Shown here piece by piece: positions 22,301-36,408 of a stretch of DNA of 64,000 nt; positions within the stretch are counted from its first letter, which is position 1; every line of letters starts with the position of its first letter. A program made the position numbers and the translations under genes. Source of the stretch: Amaranthus tricolor (taxonomy: Eukaryota > Streptophyta > Magnoliopsida > Caryophyllales > Amaranthaceae). The notes under the pieces are model-generated. The model ran no database searches. It saw only the letters and a program-made list of their open reading frames with translations, and had not been told where the DNA came from. The DNA lies in contig NC_080051.1 of NCBI RefSeq assembly GCF_026212465.1, positions 273,001 through 337,000 on the forward strand, in the 5' to 3' direction.

Positions 22301-23778
22301 TTGTTGCGGATGCCTTATCTAGAAGACATTCTCTACTTGGAGTGGTGGAAGCTAAGATTCTTGGTTTTGATTTGATCAAAGAGTACTACAAGGAAGATGG
22401 TGATTTTAATGGCGTCATGGAGAAATGTGTTCATGGAGTTTATGATTTATTTTCCTTACATGATGGTTTTCTTTTCAAGGGAAATAGATTATGCATTCCT
22501 AAGTGTCCAATTAGAAGTTTGTTGATTCATGAAGTTCATGGAGGAGGTCTAGCTGGTCACGTTGGGATTCAAAAGACAATGGAGCTTCTTCAAGCTCACT
22601 TTTACTGGCCAAAGATGTTAGCTACGGTTCATCATGTGGTTAGTCGTTGCTCTACTTGTCAAAGGGCAAAAATGGTGTTTCATAAGGGTCTTTACAAGCC
22701 TTTGCCAGTTCCCGAGAGACCTTGGGAAGATGTTAGTATGGATTTTATTGTAGCTTTACCTAGAACTCAAAGGGGTAAAGATTCAATAATGGTGGTTGTT
22801 GATAGGTTCTCAAAAATGGCTCACTTCATTCCATGTCATAAAACTGAAGATGCCATGAAAGTGGCTAAGCTATATTTTGAGGAAGTGGTTCGTTTTCATG
22901 GGGTGCCACGCACCATTGTGTCTGATCGTGATACAAAGTTCCTTAGTCATTTTTGGAAATCAATATGGCGCCTAATGGGAACTAAGTTGCTGTTTTCTAC
23001 ATCACATCATCCACAAACCGACGGTCAAACCGAGGTGGTGAATAGAGTTCTTGGTTCTTTGCTTAGAACATTGGTTAGTAAGAGCACCAAGGATTGGGAT
23101 GTTAAGCTTGCTCATGCCGAGTTTGCTTACAATAGGACTCCTAGTGCTACTACAAAGTATTCACCTTTTGAAGTAGTCTACGGGGTTAATCCCTATGTTC
23201 CTATTGATCTTATTGCTCTACCTCAAGATAAGTTTGTGCATGGAGGTGCAAAAGAGCAAGCCGAGTTCATGGTCAAGATTCACAAGGAAGTGAGGAAGAA
23301 TATTGAAAAGGCCAATGAGACTTACAAGAAACAAGCCAACAAAAGAGTTAGAAACGTGAAGAACTTTGAAGTTGGTGACTTAGTGTGGATTTACATGAGG
23401 AAAGAAAGATTTCCTAGTCAAAGGAAAAACAAGCTCATGCCACGAGCTGAAGGTCCATTTGAAGTAGTGGAAAAGATCAATGACAATGCATACAAGGTTG
23501 ATTTGGGTGGAAGGCATGGCGTCTCAAGTACGTTCAATGTGGGTGATCTTGCACTATATTATGATGATGAAGAATTGAGGGCAATTCCCTTTGAAGAAGA
23601 GGAGGATGACCAAGATGGTCAAGGTACAAGTGTCCAAGATGTCCAAGTCCAATCCAATGCAAGGGAATTAATTTTGTCCAAGTCTTATTTTGATCATAGC
23701 ATGCACGGTCCAAATAAGTCATCAAATGGTTGTACTTTGCTAAGTATGACTAAGTACTTTGTTGAAAGTATAAATTAA
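19378..23778 (+). CDS. Gag-Pol polyprotein, family C copy 1 (intact)
   Basis: 1,466 residues from the ATG of [17 protein letters not shown], chosen because it follows the PBS and begins like related Gag proteins. The frame is also open upstream to an ATG at 19168 within R/U5, so a longer product is possible. Domains: N-terminal coiled coil (about 5-50), Gag capsid region (about 55-230), CCHC knuckle C277-C290, protease with DGGS at 382-385 in place of the usual D-S/T-G, RT with YLDD at 725-728, RNase H Asp 873, integrase zinc region from H1054, catalytic D1122, D1183, E1219. The C-terminal domain has RKERFP, EGPF and NDNAYKVDL but no canonical chromodomain. From residue 1410 the protein is encoded by the 3' LTR (56 residues). 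No stop or frameshift. The only amino-acid difference from copy 2 that I found is Gly (22774-22776) versus Ser. Confidence 0.95.
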   Translation: MGENQDLRVALEALNRSIASQERLAETNANLQGNLAALMARLLNEQDRRDQDEEPPPRREDRSLKVDVPSFDGSLDPEKYLEWEKSLERYFEYKDIQEEVQKYKIAKVKLKGYGDSWLQGEQRARTLRGKAPISTWNKMKKRMRDRFIPHNYKQSQYVKWSTLQQNGDSVEDYIKEFDRLAIVCEVTENEELKMGRFVAGLDQELQDKLEGYTNLTFVEACKLVTKFDARRKKKKTPTTTPVVRKPPFTLKEGSSFSKSNEALKKDKKDFKLSDIVCYKCGGRGHFKKDCPNSRALTIQEVKLMATQNINWEDFETEEEEIENPNEEDGEEDHCFPEMEDKTNLVVRRALQARVEEPLAPQRQHIFITKCKIGDEVCDLIIDGGSEANTVSKTLVSRLGLTTTNHPHPYKLSWLDSNSSTGVRKQCMVSFSIGSYHDSQLCDVVSMDACHILLGRPWQTDRKSFHDGYHNTYTITHQGKQKKLHPLPPPRLSQKPHKEISLLSFKEFEREFEGEGELFLLYSKEIHEKFVSQNPNLAQLIKEFEDVFPNELPKGLPPLRGIEHQIDLIPGAPLPNKPAYRCNPLETKELQRQIEELMGMGYVRESMSPCAVPALLVPKKDGTWRMCIDSRAVNNITIKYRFPIPRLDDMLDELSGSKVFSKVDLRSGYHQIRMREGDEWKTAFKTKHGLYEWLVMPFGLTNAPSTFMRLMNEVLRPFLGKFVVVYLDDILIYSRDRDEHLKHLLEVFTVLRKQKLYGKLEKCDFMLYEVNFLGYIVSGDGVKVDPSKIEAIQSWPSPKTLTEVRSFHGLASFYRRFIKNFSTLMAPITECTKKGSFEWTPQAQKAFEEVKEKMCNTPILALPDFSKPFEVECDASGRGIGAVLIQEGRPIAYFSEKLSQGKLNYSTYDKEFYAMVRALDHWSHYLRPQPFILHSDHESLRFIHGQKKLNSRHAKWVEFLQTFNFSSKYKSGKANVVADALSRRHSLLGVVEAKILGFDLIKEYYKEDGDFNGVMEKCVHGVYDLFSLHDGFLFKGNRLCIPKCPIRSLLIHEVHGGGLAGHVGIQKTMELLQAHFYWPKMLATVHHVVSRCSTCQRAKMVFHKGLYKPLPVPERPWEDVSMDFIVALPRTQRGKDSIMVVVDRFSKMAHFIPCHKTEDAMKVAKLYFEEVVRFHGVPRTIVSDRDTKFLSHFWKSIWRLMGTKLLFSTSHHPQTDGQTEVVNRVLGSLLRTLVSKSTKDWDVKLAHAEFAYNRTPSATTKYSPFEVVYGVNPYVPIDLIALPQDKFVHGGAKEQAEFMVKIHKEVRKNIEKANETYKKQANKRVRNVKNFEVGDLVWIYMRKERFPSQRKNKLMPRAEGPFEVVEKINDNAYKVDLGGRHGVSSTFNVGDLALYYDDEELRAIPFEEEEDDQDGQGTSVQDVQVQSNARELILSKSYFDHSMHGPNKSSNGCTLLSMTKYFVESIN
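23593..23606 (+). other. Polypurine tract, family C copy 1
   Basis: GAAGAAGAGGAGGA directly before the LTR; also translated as an acidic Glu run of the polyprotein. Confidence 0.85.
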
Positions 23779-24635
23779 AGGGTGTCGGTTACAAGGAATT
23801 AATTCCAAACAGTTTTGGAATACGAAGGGGCATGTTTTAAGGAGATTTATGGCTGGTTTTTAATCTCATTTAAAGCTGCAGTTTTGGAATTCAAAGGGGC
23901 ATGTTTTTAGGAGTATTTATGGCTGAATATTAACCTTTTTAAGTGGGGGTTACTAGGCATTATTGTAGGAGTAAAATGCAATAATAAAGAAGCTTAAATG
24001 GAGGAGTAAATGGGAGTTACCAGGCAAATGAATGGGCTGTTTTGGATGTTACTTTGCACACTTGAAGGAGCCATGTGAAGAGTTTAATTGCTGGCCATTT
24101 CTTCCCTAGTTTTAATCTTTGTTTAATTAGTCTTAAGTGTGTGTAGTGGAGATTAATGTGGACATTGATTAGCCACTTAATTCTCTTTTATTTTGTTGTC
24201 TTTTTATTTTCTTTTGTGAATTTATTTAGGCAAGTGAAAGGTTGTAATTATTTAATGTAAGAATGCTATATATAGCATACTTTGATGAATGAAAAACACA
24301 TCCAGAAATTTGCCAAAAAACTTGTGTTTTGTTTATTGAACTTGACTTGTGTTTAGTCAATTTTAATTGTCCAAATTTGAGTGTTCCAAATTTGAAGAGT
24401 TAGAGTTTTAGTGAGAGTTCCTAAAACTAAAGCTTGTAGTTGACGATTTGGTGAGAGTTCCCTAATCTAAGCTACACCCAAACAAGTGAGTGAGTGTTCC
24501 TCCTTGTTATATCCTCAAGTTTAGGGTGAGAGTTCCCCTAACTAATCTGATCATACTAAAAAAATATACCAAAAAACGTGTGACCCCTTTAACTTATCAT
24601 TTTGTAACAAGGTTTCTCGTCTTGTTTACACATCA
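23607..24635 (+). repeat. 3' LTR of family C copy 1
   Basis: 1,029 bp, followed by target duplication atcaa. The polyprotein ends inside it at 23778. Confidence 0.96.
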
Positions 24636-27600
24636 ATCAATGACGAATGAACGATGACGAATGAACAAGGATCAATGATCAATGAAGAATGAACAAGGAT
24701 CAATGATCAAAGAAGAATGAACGATGAAGAATGAACAAGGTTCAATGATCAATGAAGAATGAACGATGAAGAATGAACAAGCATTAATGGTCAATGACGA
24801 ATGAACGATGAAGAATGAACAAGGATCAATGATCAATGAAGAATGAACGATGAAGAATGAACAAGGATTAATGGTCAATGACGAATGAACGATGAAGAAT
24901 GAACAAGGATCAATGATCAATGAAGAATGAACGATGAAGAATGAACAAGGATCAATGATAAATGAAAAATGAACGATGAAGAATGAATAAGGATCAATGA
25001 TCAATGACGAATGAACGATGAAGAATGAACAAGGATCAATGATCAATGAAGAATGAACGATGAAGAATGAACAAGGAGTAATGGTCAATGACGAATGAAC
25101 GATGAAAAATGAACAAGGATCAATGATCAATGACGAATGAACGATGAAGAATGAACAAGGATCAATGATCAATGAAGAATGAACGATGAAGAATGAACAA
25201 GGATTAATGATCAATGAAGAATGAACGATGAAGAATGAACAAGGAACAATGATCAATGAAGAATGAACAAGGATTAATGGTCAATGAAGAATGAACGATG
25301 AAGAATGAACAAGGATCAATGGTCAATGAAGAATGAACGATGAAGAATGAACAAGGATCAATGATCAATGAAGAATGAACAAGGATCAATGATCAAAGAA
25401 GAATGAACGATGAAGAATGAACAAGGATCAATGATCAATGAAGAATGAACGATGAAGAATGAACAAGGAGTAATGGTCAATGACGAATGAACGATGAAGA
25501 ATGAACAAGGATCAATGATCAATGAAGAATGAACGATGAAGAATGAACAAGGAGTAATGGTCAATGACGAATGAACGATGAAGAATGAACAAGGATCAAT
25601 GATCAATGACGAATGAACGATGAAGAATGAACAAGGATCAATGATCAATGTAGAATGAACAAGGATCAATGATCAATGACGAATGAACGATGAAGAATGA
25701 ACAAGGAGTAATGGTCAATGAAGAATGAACAAGGATCAATGGTCAATGACGAATGAACGATGAAGAATGAACAAGGATCAATGATCAATGACGAATGAAC
25801 GATGAAGAATGAACAAGGATCAATGATCAATGACGAATGAACGATGAAGAATGAACAAGGATCAATGATCAATGAAGAATGAACAAGGATCAATGATCAA
25901 AGAAGAATGAACGATGAAGAATGAACAAGGATCAATGATCAATGAAGAATGAACGATGCAGAATGAACAAGGAACAATGATCAATGAAGAATGATCGATG
26001 AAGAATGAACAAGGATTAATGGTCAATGAAGAATGAACGATGAAGAATGAACAAGGATCAATGGTCAATGAAGAATGAACGATGAAGAATGAACAAGGAT
26101 CAATGATCAATGAAGAATGAACAAGGATCAATGATCAAAGAAGAATGAACGATGAAGAATGAACAAGGATCAATGATCAATGAAGAATGAACGATGAAGA
26201 ATGAACAAGGAGTAATGGTCAATGACGAATGAACGATGAAGAATGAACAAGGATCAATGATCAATGACGAATGAACGATGAAGAATGAACAAGGATCAAT
26301 GATCAATGAAGAATGAACGATGAAGAATGAACAAGGATCAATGATCAATGACGAATGAACGATGACGAATGAACAAGGATCAATGATCAATGAAGAATGA
26401 ACAAGGATCAATGATCAAAGAAGAATGAACGATGAAGAATGAACAAGGTTCAATGATCAATGAAGAATGAACGATGAAGAATGAACAAGCATTAATGGTC
26501 AATGACGAATGAACGATGAAGAATGAACAAGGATCAATGATCAATGAAGAATGAACGATGAAGAATGAACAAGGATTAATGGTCAATGACGAATGAACGA
26601 TGAAGAATGAACAAGGATCAATGATCAATGAAGAATGAACGATGAAGAATGAACAAGGATCAATGATAAATGAAAAATGAACGATGAAGAATGAATAAGG
26701 ATCAATGATCAATGACGAATGAACGATGAAGAATGAACAAGGATCAATGATCAATGAAGAATGAACGATGAAGAATGAACAAGGAGTAATGGTCAATGAC
26801 GAATGAACGATGAAAAATGAACAAGGATCAATGATCAATGACGAATGAACGATGAAGAATGAACAAGGATCAATGATCAATGAAGAATGAACGATGAAGA
26901 ATGAACAAGGATTAATGATCAATGAAGAATGAACGATGAAGAATGAACAAGGAACAATGATCAATGAAGAATGAACAAGGATTAATGGTCAATGAAGAAT
27001 GAACGATGAAGAATGAACAAGGATCAATGGTCAATGAAGAATGAACGATGAAGAATGAACAAGGATCAATGATCAATGAAGAATGAACAAGGATCAATGA
27101 TCAAAGAAGAATGAACGATGAAGAATGAACAAGGATCAATGATCAATGAAGAATGAACGATGAAGAATGAACAAGAAGTAATGGTCAATGACGACAGAAC
27201 GATGAAGAATGAACAGGGATCAATGATCAATGACGAATGAACGATGAAGAATGAACAAGGATCAATGATCAATGAAGAATGAACGATGAAGAATGAACAA
27301 GGATCAATGATCAATGACGAATGAACGATGAAGAATGAACAAGGATCAATGATTAATGAAGAATGAACAAGGATCAATGATCAAAGAAGAATGAACGATG
27401 AAGAATGAACAAGGTTCAATGATTAATGAAGAATGAACGATGAAGAATGAACAAGGATTAATGGTCAATGACGAATGAACGATGAAGAATGAACAAGGAT
27501 CAATGATCAATGAAGAATGAACGATGACGAATGAACAAGGATCAATGATAAATGAAAAATGAACGATGAAGAATGAATAAGGATCAATGATCAATGACGA

Positions 27601-29078
27601 ATGAACGATGAAGAATGAACAAGGATCAATGATCAATGAAGAATGAACGATGAAGAATGAACAAGGAGTAATGGTCAATGACGAATGAACGATGAAGAAT
27701 GAACAAGGATCAATGATCAATGACGAATGAACGATGAAGAATGAACAAGGATCAATGATCAATGAAGAATGAACAAGGATCAATGATCAAAGAAGAATGA
27801 ACGATGAAGAATGAACAAGGTTCAATGATCAATGAAGAATGAATGATGAAAAATGAACAAGGATTAATGGTCAATGACGAATGAACGATGAAGAATGAAC
27901 AAGGATCAATGATCAATGAAGAATGAACGATGAAGAATGAACAAGGATTAATGGTCAATGACGAATGAACGATGAAGAATGAACAAGGATCAATGATCAA
28001 TGAAGAATGAACGATGAAGAATGAACAAGGATTAATGGTCAATGACGAATGAACGATGAAGAATGAACAAGGATCAATGATCAATGAAGAATGAACGATG
28101 AAGAATGAACAAGGATCAATGATAAATGAAAAATGAACGATGAAGAATGAATAAGGATCAATGATCAAAGAAGAATGAACGATGAAGAATGAACAAGGTT
28201 CAATGATCAATGAAGAAAGAATGATGAAGAATGAACAAGGATTAATGGTCAATGACGAATGAACGATGAAGAATGAACAAGGATCAATGATCAATGAAGA
28301 ATGAACGATGAAGAATGAACAAGGATTAATGGTCAATGACGAATGAACGATGAAGAATGAACAAGGATCAATGATCAATGAAGAATGAACGATGAAGAAT
28401 GAACAAGGATCAATGATAAATGAAAAATGAACGATGAAGAATGAATAAGGATCAATGATCAATGACGAATGAACGATGAAGAATGAACAAGGATCAATGA
28501 TCAATGAAGAATGAACGATGAAGAATGAACAAGGAGTAATGGTCAATGACGAATGAACGATGAAGAATGAACAAGGATCAATGATCAATGACGAATGAAC
28601 GATGAAGAATGAACAAGGATCAATGATCAATGAAGAATGAACGATGAAGAATGAACAAGGATCAATGATCAATGAAGAATGAACGATGCAGAATGAACAA
28701 GGAACAATGATCAATGAAGAATGATCGATGAAGAATGAACAAGGATTAATGGTCAATGAAGAATGAACGATGAAGAATGAACAAGGATCAATGGTCAATG
28801 AAGAATGAACGATGAAGAATGAACAAGGATCAATGATCAATGAAGAATGAACAAGGATCAATGATCAAAGAAGAATGAACGATGAAGAATGAACAAGGAT
28901 CAATGATCAATGAAGAATGAACGATGAAGAATGAACAAGGAGTAATGGTCAATGACGAATGAACGATGAAGAATGAACAAGGATCAATGATCAATGACGA
29001 ATGAACGATGAAGAATGAACAAGGATCAATGATCAATGAAGAATGAACGATGAAGAATGAACAAGGATCAATGATCAA
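24636..29078. repeat. Satellite block S4
   Basis: 4,443 bp of 42-bp satellite. 24636 to about 25467 is repeated at +1,708 inside the same block (from 26344) and at +10,794 in S5. From about 25902 to the end it repeats 15108-18284 of S3. The ~430 bp between (25468-25901) is satellite outside the 10,794-bp repeat. Paralogous empty sites: 26344-26348 for C and 27318-27322 for D. Confidence 0.98.
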
Positions 29079-30107
29079 TGACCAAGATGGTCAAGGTACA
29101 AGTGTCCAAGATGTCCAAGTCCAATCCAATGCAAGGGAATTAATTTTGTCCAAGTCTTATTTTGATCATAGCATGCACGGTCCAAATAAGTCATCAAATG
29201 GTTGTACTTTGCTAAGTATGACTAAGTACTTTGTTGAAAGTATAAATTAAAGGGTGTCGGTTACAAGGAATTAATTCCAAACAGTTTTGGAATACGAAGG
29301 GGCATGTTTTAAGGAGATTTATGGCTGGTTTTTAATCTCATTTAAAGCTGCAGTTTTGGAATTCAAAGGGGCATGTTTTTAGGAGTATTTATGGCTGAAT
29401 ATTAACCTTTTTAAGTGGGGGTTACTAGGCATTATTGTAGGAGTAAAATGCAATAATAAAGAAGCTTAAATGGAGGAGTAAATGGGAGTTACCAGGCAAA
29501 TGAATGGGCTGTTTTGGATGTTACTTTGCACACTTGAAGGAGCCATGTGAAGAGTTTAATTGCTGGCCATTTCTTCCCTAGTTTTAATCTTTGTTTAATT
29601 AGTCTTAAGTGTGTGTAGTGGAGATTAATGTGGACATTGATTAGCCACTTAATTCTCTTTTATTTTGTTGTCTTTTTATTTTCTTTTGTGAATTTATTTA
29701 GGCAAGTGAAAGGTTGTAATTATTTAATGTAAGAATGCTATATATAGCATACTTTGATGAATGAAAAACACATCCAGAAATTTGCCAAAAAACTTGTGTT
29801 TTGTTTATTGAACTTGACTTGTGTTTAGTCAATTTTAATTGTCCAAATTTGAGTGTTCCAAATTTGAAGAGTTAGAGTTTTAGTGAGAGTTCCTAAAACT
29901 AAAGCTTGTAGTTGACGATTTGGTGAGAGTTCCCTAATCTAAGCTACACCCAAACAAGTGAGTGAGTGTTCCTCCTTGTTATATCCTCAAGTTTAGGGTG
30001 AGAGTTCCCCTAACTAATCTGATCATACTAAAAAAATATACCAAAAAACGTGTGACCCCTTTAACTTATCATTTTGTAACAAGGTTTCTCGTCTTGTTTA
30101 CACATCA
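29079..30107 (+). repeat. 5' LTR of family C copy 2
   Basis: 1,029 bp, no difference seen from copy 1. TATA box TATATATAG at 29739-29747; PBS-like TGG at 30110. Confidence 0.96.
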
Positions 30108-30171
30108 TTTGGCGCGTCAGGTAGGGGGAGTTTTTCCATACACTTCCAAAGGGGTCGAATACCTACATATC

Positions 30172-33100
30172 ATGGGAGAGAATCAAGATTTGAGGGTAGC
30201 TTTGGAAGCTCTCAATCGATCCATTGCTAGTCAAGAAAGGTTGGCCGAGACTAATGCCAATCTACAAGGGAATCTTGCTGCCTTAATGGCAAGACTCTTG
30301 AACGAGCAAGATAGGAGAGATCAAGATGAAGAACCTCCACCTAGGAGGGAGGATAGGAGTCTCAAAGTAGACGTCCCTTCCTTTGATGGGTCACTTGATC
30401 CAGAGAAGTACTTGGAATGGGAGAAATCCTTGGAAAGGTACTTTGAGTACAAGGATATTCAAGAAGAAGTGCAGAAATATAAGATAGCCAAGGTGAAACT
30501 GAAGGGCTATGGTGACAGTTGGTTGCAAGGGGAACAAAGGGCACGTACCCTTAGGGGTAAAGCTCCCATATCAACTTGGAACAAGATGAAGAAACGGATG
30601 AGAGACCGTTTCATTCCTCACAATTACAAGCAAAGCCAATATGTGAAGTGGAGTACTTTGCAACAAAATGGAGATTCCGTGGAAGACTACATCAAAGAGT
30701 TTGATAGGCTTGCCATTGTGTGTGAAGTAACTGAAAATGAAGAGCTCAAAATGGGGCGTTTTGTAGCTGGGTTGGATCAAGAATTACAAGACAAGCTTGA
30801 AGGTTACACTAACCTCACGTTTGTGGAAGCTTGCAAACTTGTGACCAAGTTTGATGCTAGGAGGAAAAAGAAGAAAACGCCTACCACTACTCCAGTGGTG
30901 CGCAAACCACCCTTCACCTTGAAGGAGGGTTCTTCCTTTAGCAAGTCAAATGAAGCACTTAAGAAAGACAAGAAAGACTTCAAACTTAGCGACATTGTCT
31001 GTTACAAGTGTGGAGGTAGAGGTCATTTCAAGAAGGATTGTCCTAACTCAAGAGCTTTAACAATCCAAGAGGTTAAGCTTATGGCCACGCAAAACATTAA
31101 TTGGGAGGATTTTGAAACAGAAGAAGAGGAGATCGAGAATCCCAATGAAGAGGATGGGGAAGAAGATCATTGCTTTCCGGAGATGGAGGACAAAACCAAT
31201 CTGGTTGTTAGGAGGGCATTGCAAGCACGAGTGGAGGAGCCTTTGGCGCCACAAAGGCAACACATTTTCATCACCAAATGTAAAATTGGTGACGAGGTAT
31301 GTGATTTAATTATTGACGGGGGTAGTGAGGCTAATACTGTGTCAAAGACTTTAGTGTCTAGACTTGGTCTTACCACCACTAATCATCCACACCCTTACAA
31401 GTTGAGTTGGTTAGATTCTAATTCTAGTACGGGAGTTAGAAAGCAATGCATGGTTAGTTTTTCTATTGGTTCCTATCATGATAGTCAATTGTGTGATGTT
31501 GTGTCAATGGATGCTTGTCATATTCTGCTCGGTAGGCCATGGCAAACGGATAGAAAATCATTTCATGATGGATACCATAATACATACACTATAACTCACC
31601 AAGGGAAACAAAAAAAATTACACCCTTTACCACCCCCACGGCTTTCACAAAAACCACACAAAGAAATTTCTTTATTGTCCTTTAAAGAATTTGAGAGGGA
31701 GTTTGAAGGTGAGGGAGAGTTGTTCTTATTATATTCCAAAGAAATCCACGAAAAATTTGTGAGTCAAAATCCTAACTTGGCACAATTGATTAAGGAGTTT
31801 GAGGATGTTTTTCCTAATGAGTTGCCTAAGGGGTTACCACCTTTGAGAGGAATTGAGCATCAAATTGATCTCATTCCAGGCGCACCATTGCCAAATAAAC
31901 CTGCCTATAGATGTAATCCTTTAGAAACTAAGGAGTTACAACGTCAAATAGAAGAGTTGATGGGTATGGGTTATGTGCGTGAGTCTATGAGTCCGTGTGC
32001 TGTTCCTGCTCTTTTGGTTCCAAAAAAAGATGGTACTTGGCGTATGTGCATTGATAGTAGAGCTGTTAACAATATTACTATCAAGTACAGGTTTCCAATT
32101 CCTAGGCTTGATGACATGCTTGATGAGTTAAGTGGTTCGAAGGTGTTCTCAAAAGTTGATTTGAGAAGTGGTTACCATCAGATTCGAATGAGGGAAGGGG
32201 ATGAATGGAAGACAGCTTTCAAAACGAAGCATGGGTTGTATGAATGGCTCGTGATGCCGTTTGGTCTTACAAATGCACCTAGCACTTTCATGAGATTGAT
32301 GAACGAAGTGTTGAGGCCATTTCTTGGCAAGTTCGTGGTGGTATACCTTGATGACATCCTTATTTACAGTCGAGATAGGGATGAGCATTTGAAGCATTTA
32401 CTTGAAGTTTTCACTGTTTTGAGAAAACAAAAATTGTATGGAAAACTTGAAAAATGTGATTTTATGTTATATGAGGTCAATTTTCTTGGTTACATAGTTT
32501 CAGGTGATGGCGTGAAGGTGGATCCTAGCAAGATTGAAGCAATTCAATCATGGCCTAGTCCTAAAACACTCACGGAGGTCCGTTCTTTTCATGGACTGGC
32601 TTCTTTCTATAGAAGGTTTATCAAGAATTTTAGCACTCTCATGGCTCCCATAACCGAGTGCACAAAGAAGGGTTCGTTTGAATGGACTCCTCAAGCTCAA
32701 AAGGCCTTTGAGGAGGTCAAAGAGAAGATGTGCAACACTCCAATCCTAGCACTTCCAGATTTCTCAAAACCATTTGAAGTTGAGTGTGATGCAAGTGGGA
32801 GGGGAATTGGTGCCGTTTTGATTCAAGAAGGGCGTCCTATTGCTTATTTTAGCGAGAAGTTGAGCCAAGGCAAGCTGAATTATTCCACCTATGATAAAGA
32901 GTTCTATGCAATGGTAAGAGCTTTAGATCATTGGTCACATTATTTGAGGCCACAACCGTTCATACTACATTCTGATCATGAGTCTTTAAGATTCATTCAT
33001 GGCCAAAAGAAGCTGAATTCGAGGCATGCTAAGTGGGTGGAGTTCTTGCAAACATTTAACTTTTCCTCTAAATACAAGAGTGGGAAAGCTAATGTTGTTG

Positions 33101-34572
33101 CGGATGCCTTATCTAGAAGACATTCTCTACTTGGAGTGGTGGAAGCTAAGATTCTTGGTTTTGATTTGATCAAAGAGTACTACAAGGAAGATGGTGATTT
33201 TAATGGCGTCATGGAGAAATGTGTTCATGGAGTTTATGATTTATTTTCCTTACATGATGGTTTTCTTTTCAAGGGAAATAGATTATGCATTCCTAAGTGT
33301 CCAATTAGAAGTTTGTTGATTCATGAAGTTCATGGAGGAGGTCTAGCTGGTCACGTTGGGATTCAAAAGACAATGGAGCTTCTTCAAGCTCACTTTTACT
33401 GGCCAAAGATGTTAGCTACGGTTCATCATGTGGTTAGTCGTTGCTCTACTTGTCAAAGGGCAAAAATGGTGTTTCATAAGGGTCTTTACAAGCCTTTGCC
33501 AGTTCCCGAGAGACCTTGGGAAGATGTTAGTATGGATTTTATTGTAGCTTTACCTAGAACTCAAAGGAGTAAAGATTCAATAATGGTGGTTGTTGATAGG
33601 TTCTCAAAAATGGCTCACTTCATTCCATGTCATAAAACTGAAGATGCCATGAAAGTGGCTAAGCTATATTTTGAGGAAGTGGTTCGTTTTCATGGGGTGC
33701 CACGCACCATTGTGTCTGATCGTGATACAAAGTTCCTTAGTCATTTTTGGAAATCAATATGGCGCCTAATGGGAACTAAGTTGCTGTTTTCTACATCACA
33801 TCATCCACAAACCGACGGTCAAACCGAGGTGGTGAATAGAGTTCTTGGTTCTTTGCTTAGAACATTGGTTAGTAAGAGCACCAAGGATTGGGATGTTAAG
33901 CTTGCTCATGCCGAGTTTGCTTACAATAGGACTCCTAGTGCTACTACAAAGTATTCACCTTTTGAAGTAGTCTACGGGGTTAATCCCTATGTTCCTATTG
34001 ATCTTATTGCTCTACCTCAAGATAAGTTTGTGCATGGAGGTGCAAAAGAGCAAGCCGAGTTCATGGTCAAGATTCACAAGGAAGTGAGGAAGAATATTGA
34101 AAAGGCCAATGAGACTTACAAGAAACAAGCCAACAAAAGAGTTAGAAACGTGAAGAACTTTGAAGTTGGTGACTTAGTGTGGATTTACATGAGGAAAGAA
34201 AGATTTCCTAGTCAAAGGAAAAACAAGCTCATGCCACGAGCTGAAGGTCCATTTGAAGTAGTGGAAAAGATCAATGACAATGCATACAAGGTTGATTTGG
34301 GTGGAAGGCATGGCGTCTCAAGTACGTTCAATGTGGGTGATCTTGCACTATATTATGATGATGAAGAATTGAGGGCAATTCCCTTTGAAGAAGAGGAGGA
34401 TGACCAAGATGGTCAAGGTACAAGTGTCCAAGATGTCCAAGTCCAATCCAATGCAAGGGAATTAATTTTGTCCAAGTCTTATTTTGATCATAGCATGCAC
34501 GGTCCAAATAAGTCATCAAATGGTTGTACTTTGCTAAGTATGACTAAGTACTTTGTTGAAAGTATAAATTAA
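30172..34572 (+). CDS. Gag-Pol polyprotein, family C copy 2 (intact)
   Basis: 1,466 residues with the same start reasoning and domain order as copy 1: CCHC knuckle 277-290, protease DGGS 382-385, RT YLDD 725-728, RNase H Asp 873, integrase D1122, D1183, E1219, LTR-encoded tail from 1410. A single g-to-a change at 33568 replaces Gly by Ser in the PRTQR.KDS segment 11-12 residues after the first catalytic Asp of integrase. Families A and D have Gly and Asn there, so the site varies between families and activity may be unaffected. The frame is open upstream to an ATG at 29962. Confidence 0.95.
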   Translation: MGENQDLRVALEALNRSIASQERLAETNANLQGNLAALMARLLNEQDRRDQDEEPPPRREDRSLKVDVPSFDGSLDPEKYLEWEKSLERYFEYKDIQEEVQKYKIAKVKLKGYGDSWLQGEQRARTLRGKAPISTWNKMKKRMRDRFIPHNYKQSQYVKWSTLQQNGDSVEDYIKEFDRLAIVCEVTENEELKMGRFVAGLDQELQDKLEGYTNLTFVEACKLVTKFDARRKKKKTPTTTPVVRKPPFTLKEGSSFSKSNEALKKDKKDFKLSDIVCYKCGGRGHFKKDCPNSRALTIQEVKLMATQNINWEDFETEEEEIENPNEEDGEEDHCFPEMEDKTNLVVRRALQARVEEPLAPQRQHIFITKCKIGDEVCDLIIDGGSEANTVSKTLVSRLGLTTTNHPHPYKLSWLDSNSSTGVRKQCMVSFSIGSYHDSQLCDVVSMDACHILLGRPWQTDRKSFHDGYHNTYTITHQGKQKKLHPLPPPRLSQKPHKEISLLSFKEFEREFEGEGELFLLYSKEIHEKFVSQNPNLAQLIKEFEDVFPNELPKGLPPLRGIEHQIDLIPGAPLPNKPAYRCNPLETKELQRQIEELMGMGYVRESMSPCAVPALLVPKKDGTWRMCIDSRAVNNITIKYRFPIPRLDDMLDELSGSKVFSKVDLRSGYHQIRMREGDEWKTAFKTKHGLYEWLVMPFGLTNAPSTFMRLMNEVLRPFLGKFVVVYLDDILIYSRDRDEHLKHLLEVFTVLRKQKLYGKLEKCDFMLYEVNFLGYIVSGDGVKVDPSKIEAIQSWPSPKTLTEVRSFHGLASFYRRFIKNFSTLMAPITECTKKGSFEWTPQAQKAFEEVKEKMCNTPILALPDFSKPFEVECDASGRGIGAVLIQEGRPIAYFSEKLSQGKLNYSTYDKEFYAMVRALDHWSHYLRPQPFILHSDHESLRFIHGQKKLNSRHAKWVEFLQTFNFSSKYKSGKANVVADALSRRHSLLGVVEAKILGFDLIKEYYKEDGDFNGVMEKCVHGVYDLFSLHDGFLFKGNRLCIPKCPIRSLLIHEVHGGGLAGHVGIQKTMELLQAHFYWPKMLATVHHVVSRCSTCQRAKMVFHKGLYKPLPVPERPWEDVSMDFIVALPRTQRSKDSIMVVVDRFSKMAHFIPCHKTEDAMKVAKLYFEEVVRFHGVPRTIVSDRDTKFLSHFWKSIWRLMGTKLLFSTSHHPQTDGQTEVVNRVLGSLLRTLVSKSTKDWDVKLAHAEFAYNRTPSATTKYSPFEVVYGVNPYVPIDLIALPQDKFVHGGAKEQAEFMVKIHKEVRKNIEKANETYKKQANKRVRNVKNFEVGDLVWIYMRKERFPSQRKNKLMPRAEGPFEVVEKINDNAYKVDLGGRHGVSSTFNVGDLALYYDDEELRAIPFEEEEDDQDGQGTSVQDVQVQSNARELILSKSYFDHSMHGPNKSSNGCTLLSMTKYFVESIN
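34387..34400 (+). other. Polypurine tract, family C copy 2
   Basis: Same purine tract as in copy 1, directly before the 3' LTR. Confidence 0.85.
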
Positions 34573-35429
34573 AGGGTGTCGGTTACAAGGAATTAATTCC
34601 AAACAGTTTTGGAATACGAAGGGGCATGTTTTAAGGAGATTTATGGCTGGTTTTTAATCTCATTTAAAGCTGCAGTTTTGGAATTCAAAGGGGCATGTTT
34701 TTAGGAGTATTTATGGCTGAATATTAACCTTTTTAAGTGGGGGTTACTAGGCATTATTGTAGGAGTAAAATGCAATAATAAAGAAGCTTAAATGGAGGAG
34801 TAAATGGGAGTTACCAGGCAAATGAATGGGCTGTTTTGGATGTTACTTTGCACACTTGAAGGAGCCATGTGAAGAGTTTAATTGCTGGCCATTTCTTCCC
34901 TAGTTTTAATCTTTGTTTAATTAGTCTTAAGTGTGTGTAGTGGAGATTAATGTGGACATTGATTAGCCACTTAATTCTCTTTTATTTTGTTGTCTTTTTA
35001 TTTTCTTTTGTGAATTTATTTAGGCAAGTGAAAGGTTGTAATTATTTAATGTAAGAATGCTATATATAGCATACTTTGATGAATGAAAAACACATCCAGA
35101 AATTTGCCAAAAAACTTGTGTTTTGTTTATTGAACTTGACTTGTGTTTAGTCAATTTTAATTGTCCAAATTTGAGTGTTCCAAATTTGAAGAGTTAGAGT
35201 TTTAGTGAGAGTTCCTAAAACTAAAGCTTGTAGTTGACGATTTGGTGAGAGTTCCCTAATCTAAGCTACACCCAAACAAGTGAGTGAGTGTTCCTCCTTG
35301 TTATATCCTCAAGTTTAGGGTGAGAGTTCCCCTAACTAATCTGATCATACTAAAAAAATATACCAAAAAACGTGTGACCCCTTTAACTTATCATTTTGTA
35401 ACAAGGTTTCTCGTCTTGTTTACACATCA
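34401..35429 (+). repeat. 3' LTR of family C copy 2
   Basis: 1,029 bp, followed by atcaa at 35430-35434. Confidence 0.96.
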
Positions 35430-36408
35430 ATCAATGACGAATGAACGATGACGAATGAACAAGGATCAATGATCAATGAAGAATGAACAAGGATCAATGA
35501 TCAAAGAAGAATGAACGATGAAGAATGAACAAGGTTCAATGATCAATGAAGAATGAACGATGAAGAATGAACAAGCATTAATGGTCAATGACGAATGAAC
35601 GATGAAGAATGAACAAGGATCAATGATCAATGAAGAATGAACGATGAAGAATGAACAAGGATTAATGGTCAATGACGAATGAACGATGAAGAATGAACAA
35701 GGATCAATGATCAATGAAGAATGAACGATGAAGAATGAACAAGGATCAATGATAAATGAAAAATGAACGATGAAGAATGAATAAGGATCAATGATCAATG
35801 ACGAATGAACGATGAAGAATGAACAAGGATCAATGATCAATGAAGAATGAACGATGAAGAATGAACAAGGAGTAATGGTCAATGACGAATGAACGATGAA
35901 AAATGAACAAGGATCAATGATCAATGACGAATGAACGATGAAGAATGAACAAGGATCAATGATCAATGAAGAATGAACGATGAAGAATGAACAAGGATTA
36001 ATGATCAATGAAGAATGAACGATGAAGAATGAACAAGGAACAATGATCAATGAAGAATGAACAAGGATTAATGGTCAATGAAGAATGAACGATGAAGAAT
36101 GAACAAGGATCAATGGTCAATGAAGAATGAACGATGAAGAATGAACAAGGATCAATGATCAATGAAGAATGAACAAGGATCAATGATCAAAGAAGAATGA
36201 ACGATGAAGAATGAACAAGGATCAATGATCAATGAAGAATGAACGATGAAGAATGAACAAGAAGTAATGGTCAATGACGACAGAACGATGAAGAATGAAC
36301 AGGGATCAATGATCAATGACGAATGAACGATGAAGAATGAACAAGGATCAATGATCAATGAAGAATGAACGATGAAGAATGAACAAGGATCAATGATCAA
36401 TGACGAAT
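35430..36408. repeat. Satellite block S5
   Basis: 979 bp of 42-bp satellite. To about 36261 it repeats 24636-25467. Its last part follows the order of 26912-27322, including the rare variant gacgacagaac. It ends in cgaat, the target duplication of D. Confidence 0.97.

Larger units (their letters stand above)
18285..24635 (+). mobile_element. Complete Ty3/gypsy element, family C copy 1
   Basis: 6,351 bp with two 1,029-bp LTRs in which I see no difference, flanked by atcaa (18280-18284 and 24636-24640). Contains one intact gag-pol frame. Its PBS-like sequence differs from the initiator-Met site used by the other families. All motifs are intact, so it may be autonomous. It is duplicated with its flanks at 29079-35429. 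Confidence 0.97.
29079..35429 (+). mobile_element. Complete Ty3/gypsy element, family C copy 2
   Basis: 6,351 bp, same structure and same flanking atcaa repeats (29074-29078 and 35430-35434) as copy 1, at an exact offset of 10,794. Flanking satellite is also repeated (about 15108-25467 against 25902-36261), so this is a segmental duplication and not a second insertion. Confidence 0.97.

Noticed and set aside
29079..35429. Second independent insertion of family C
   Set aside because: Target duplication, flanking satellite variants and body all repeat at one constant offset, so duplication explains it better.
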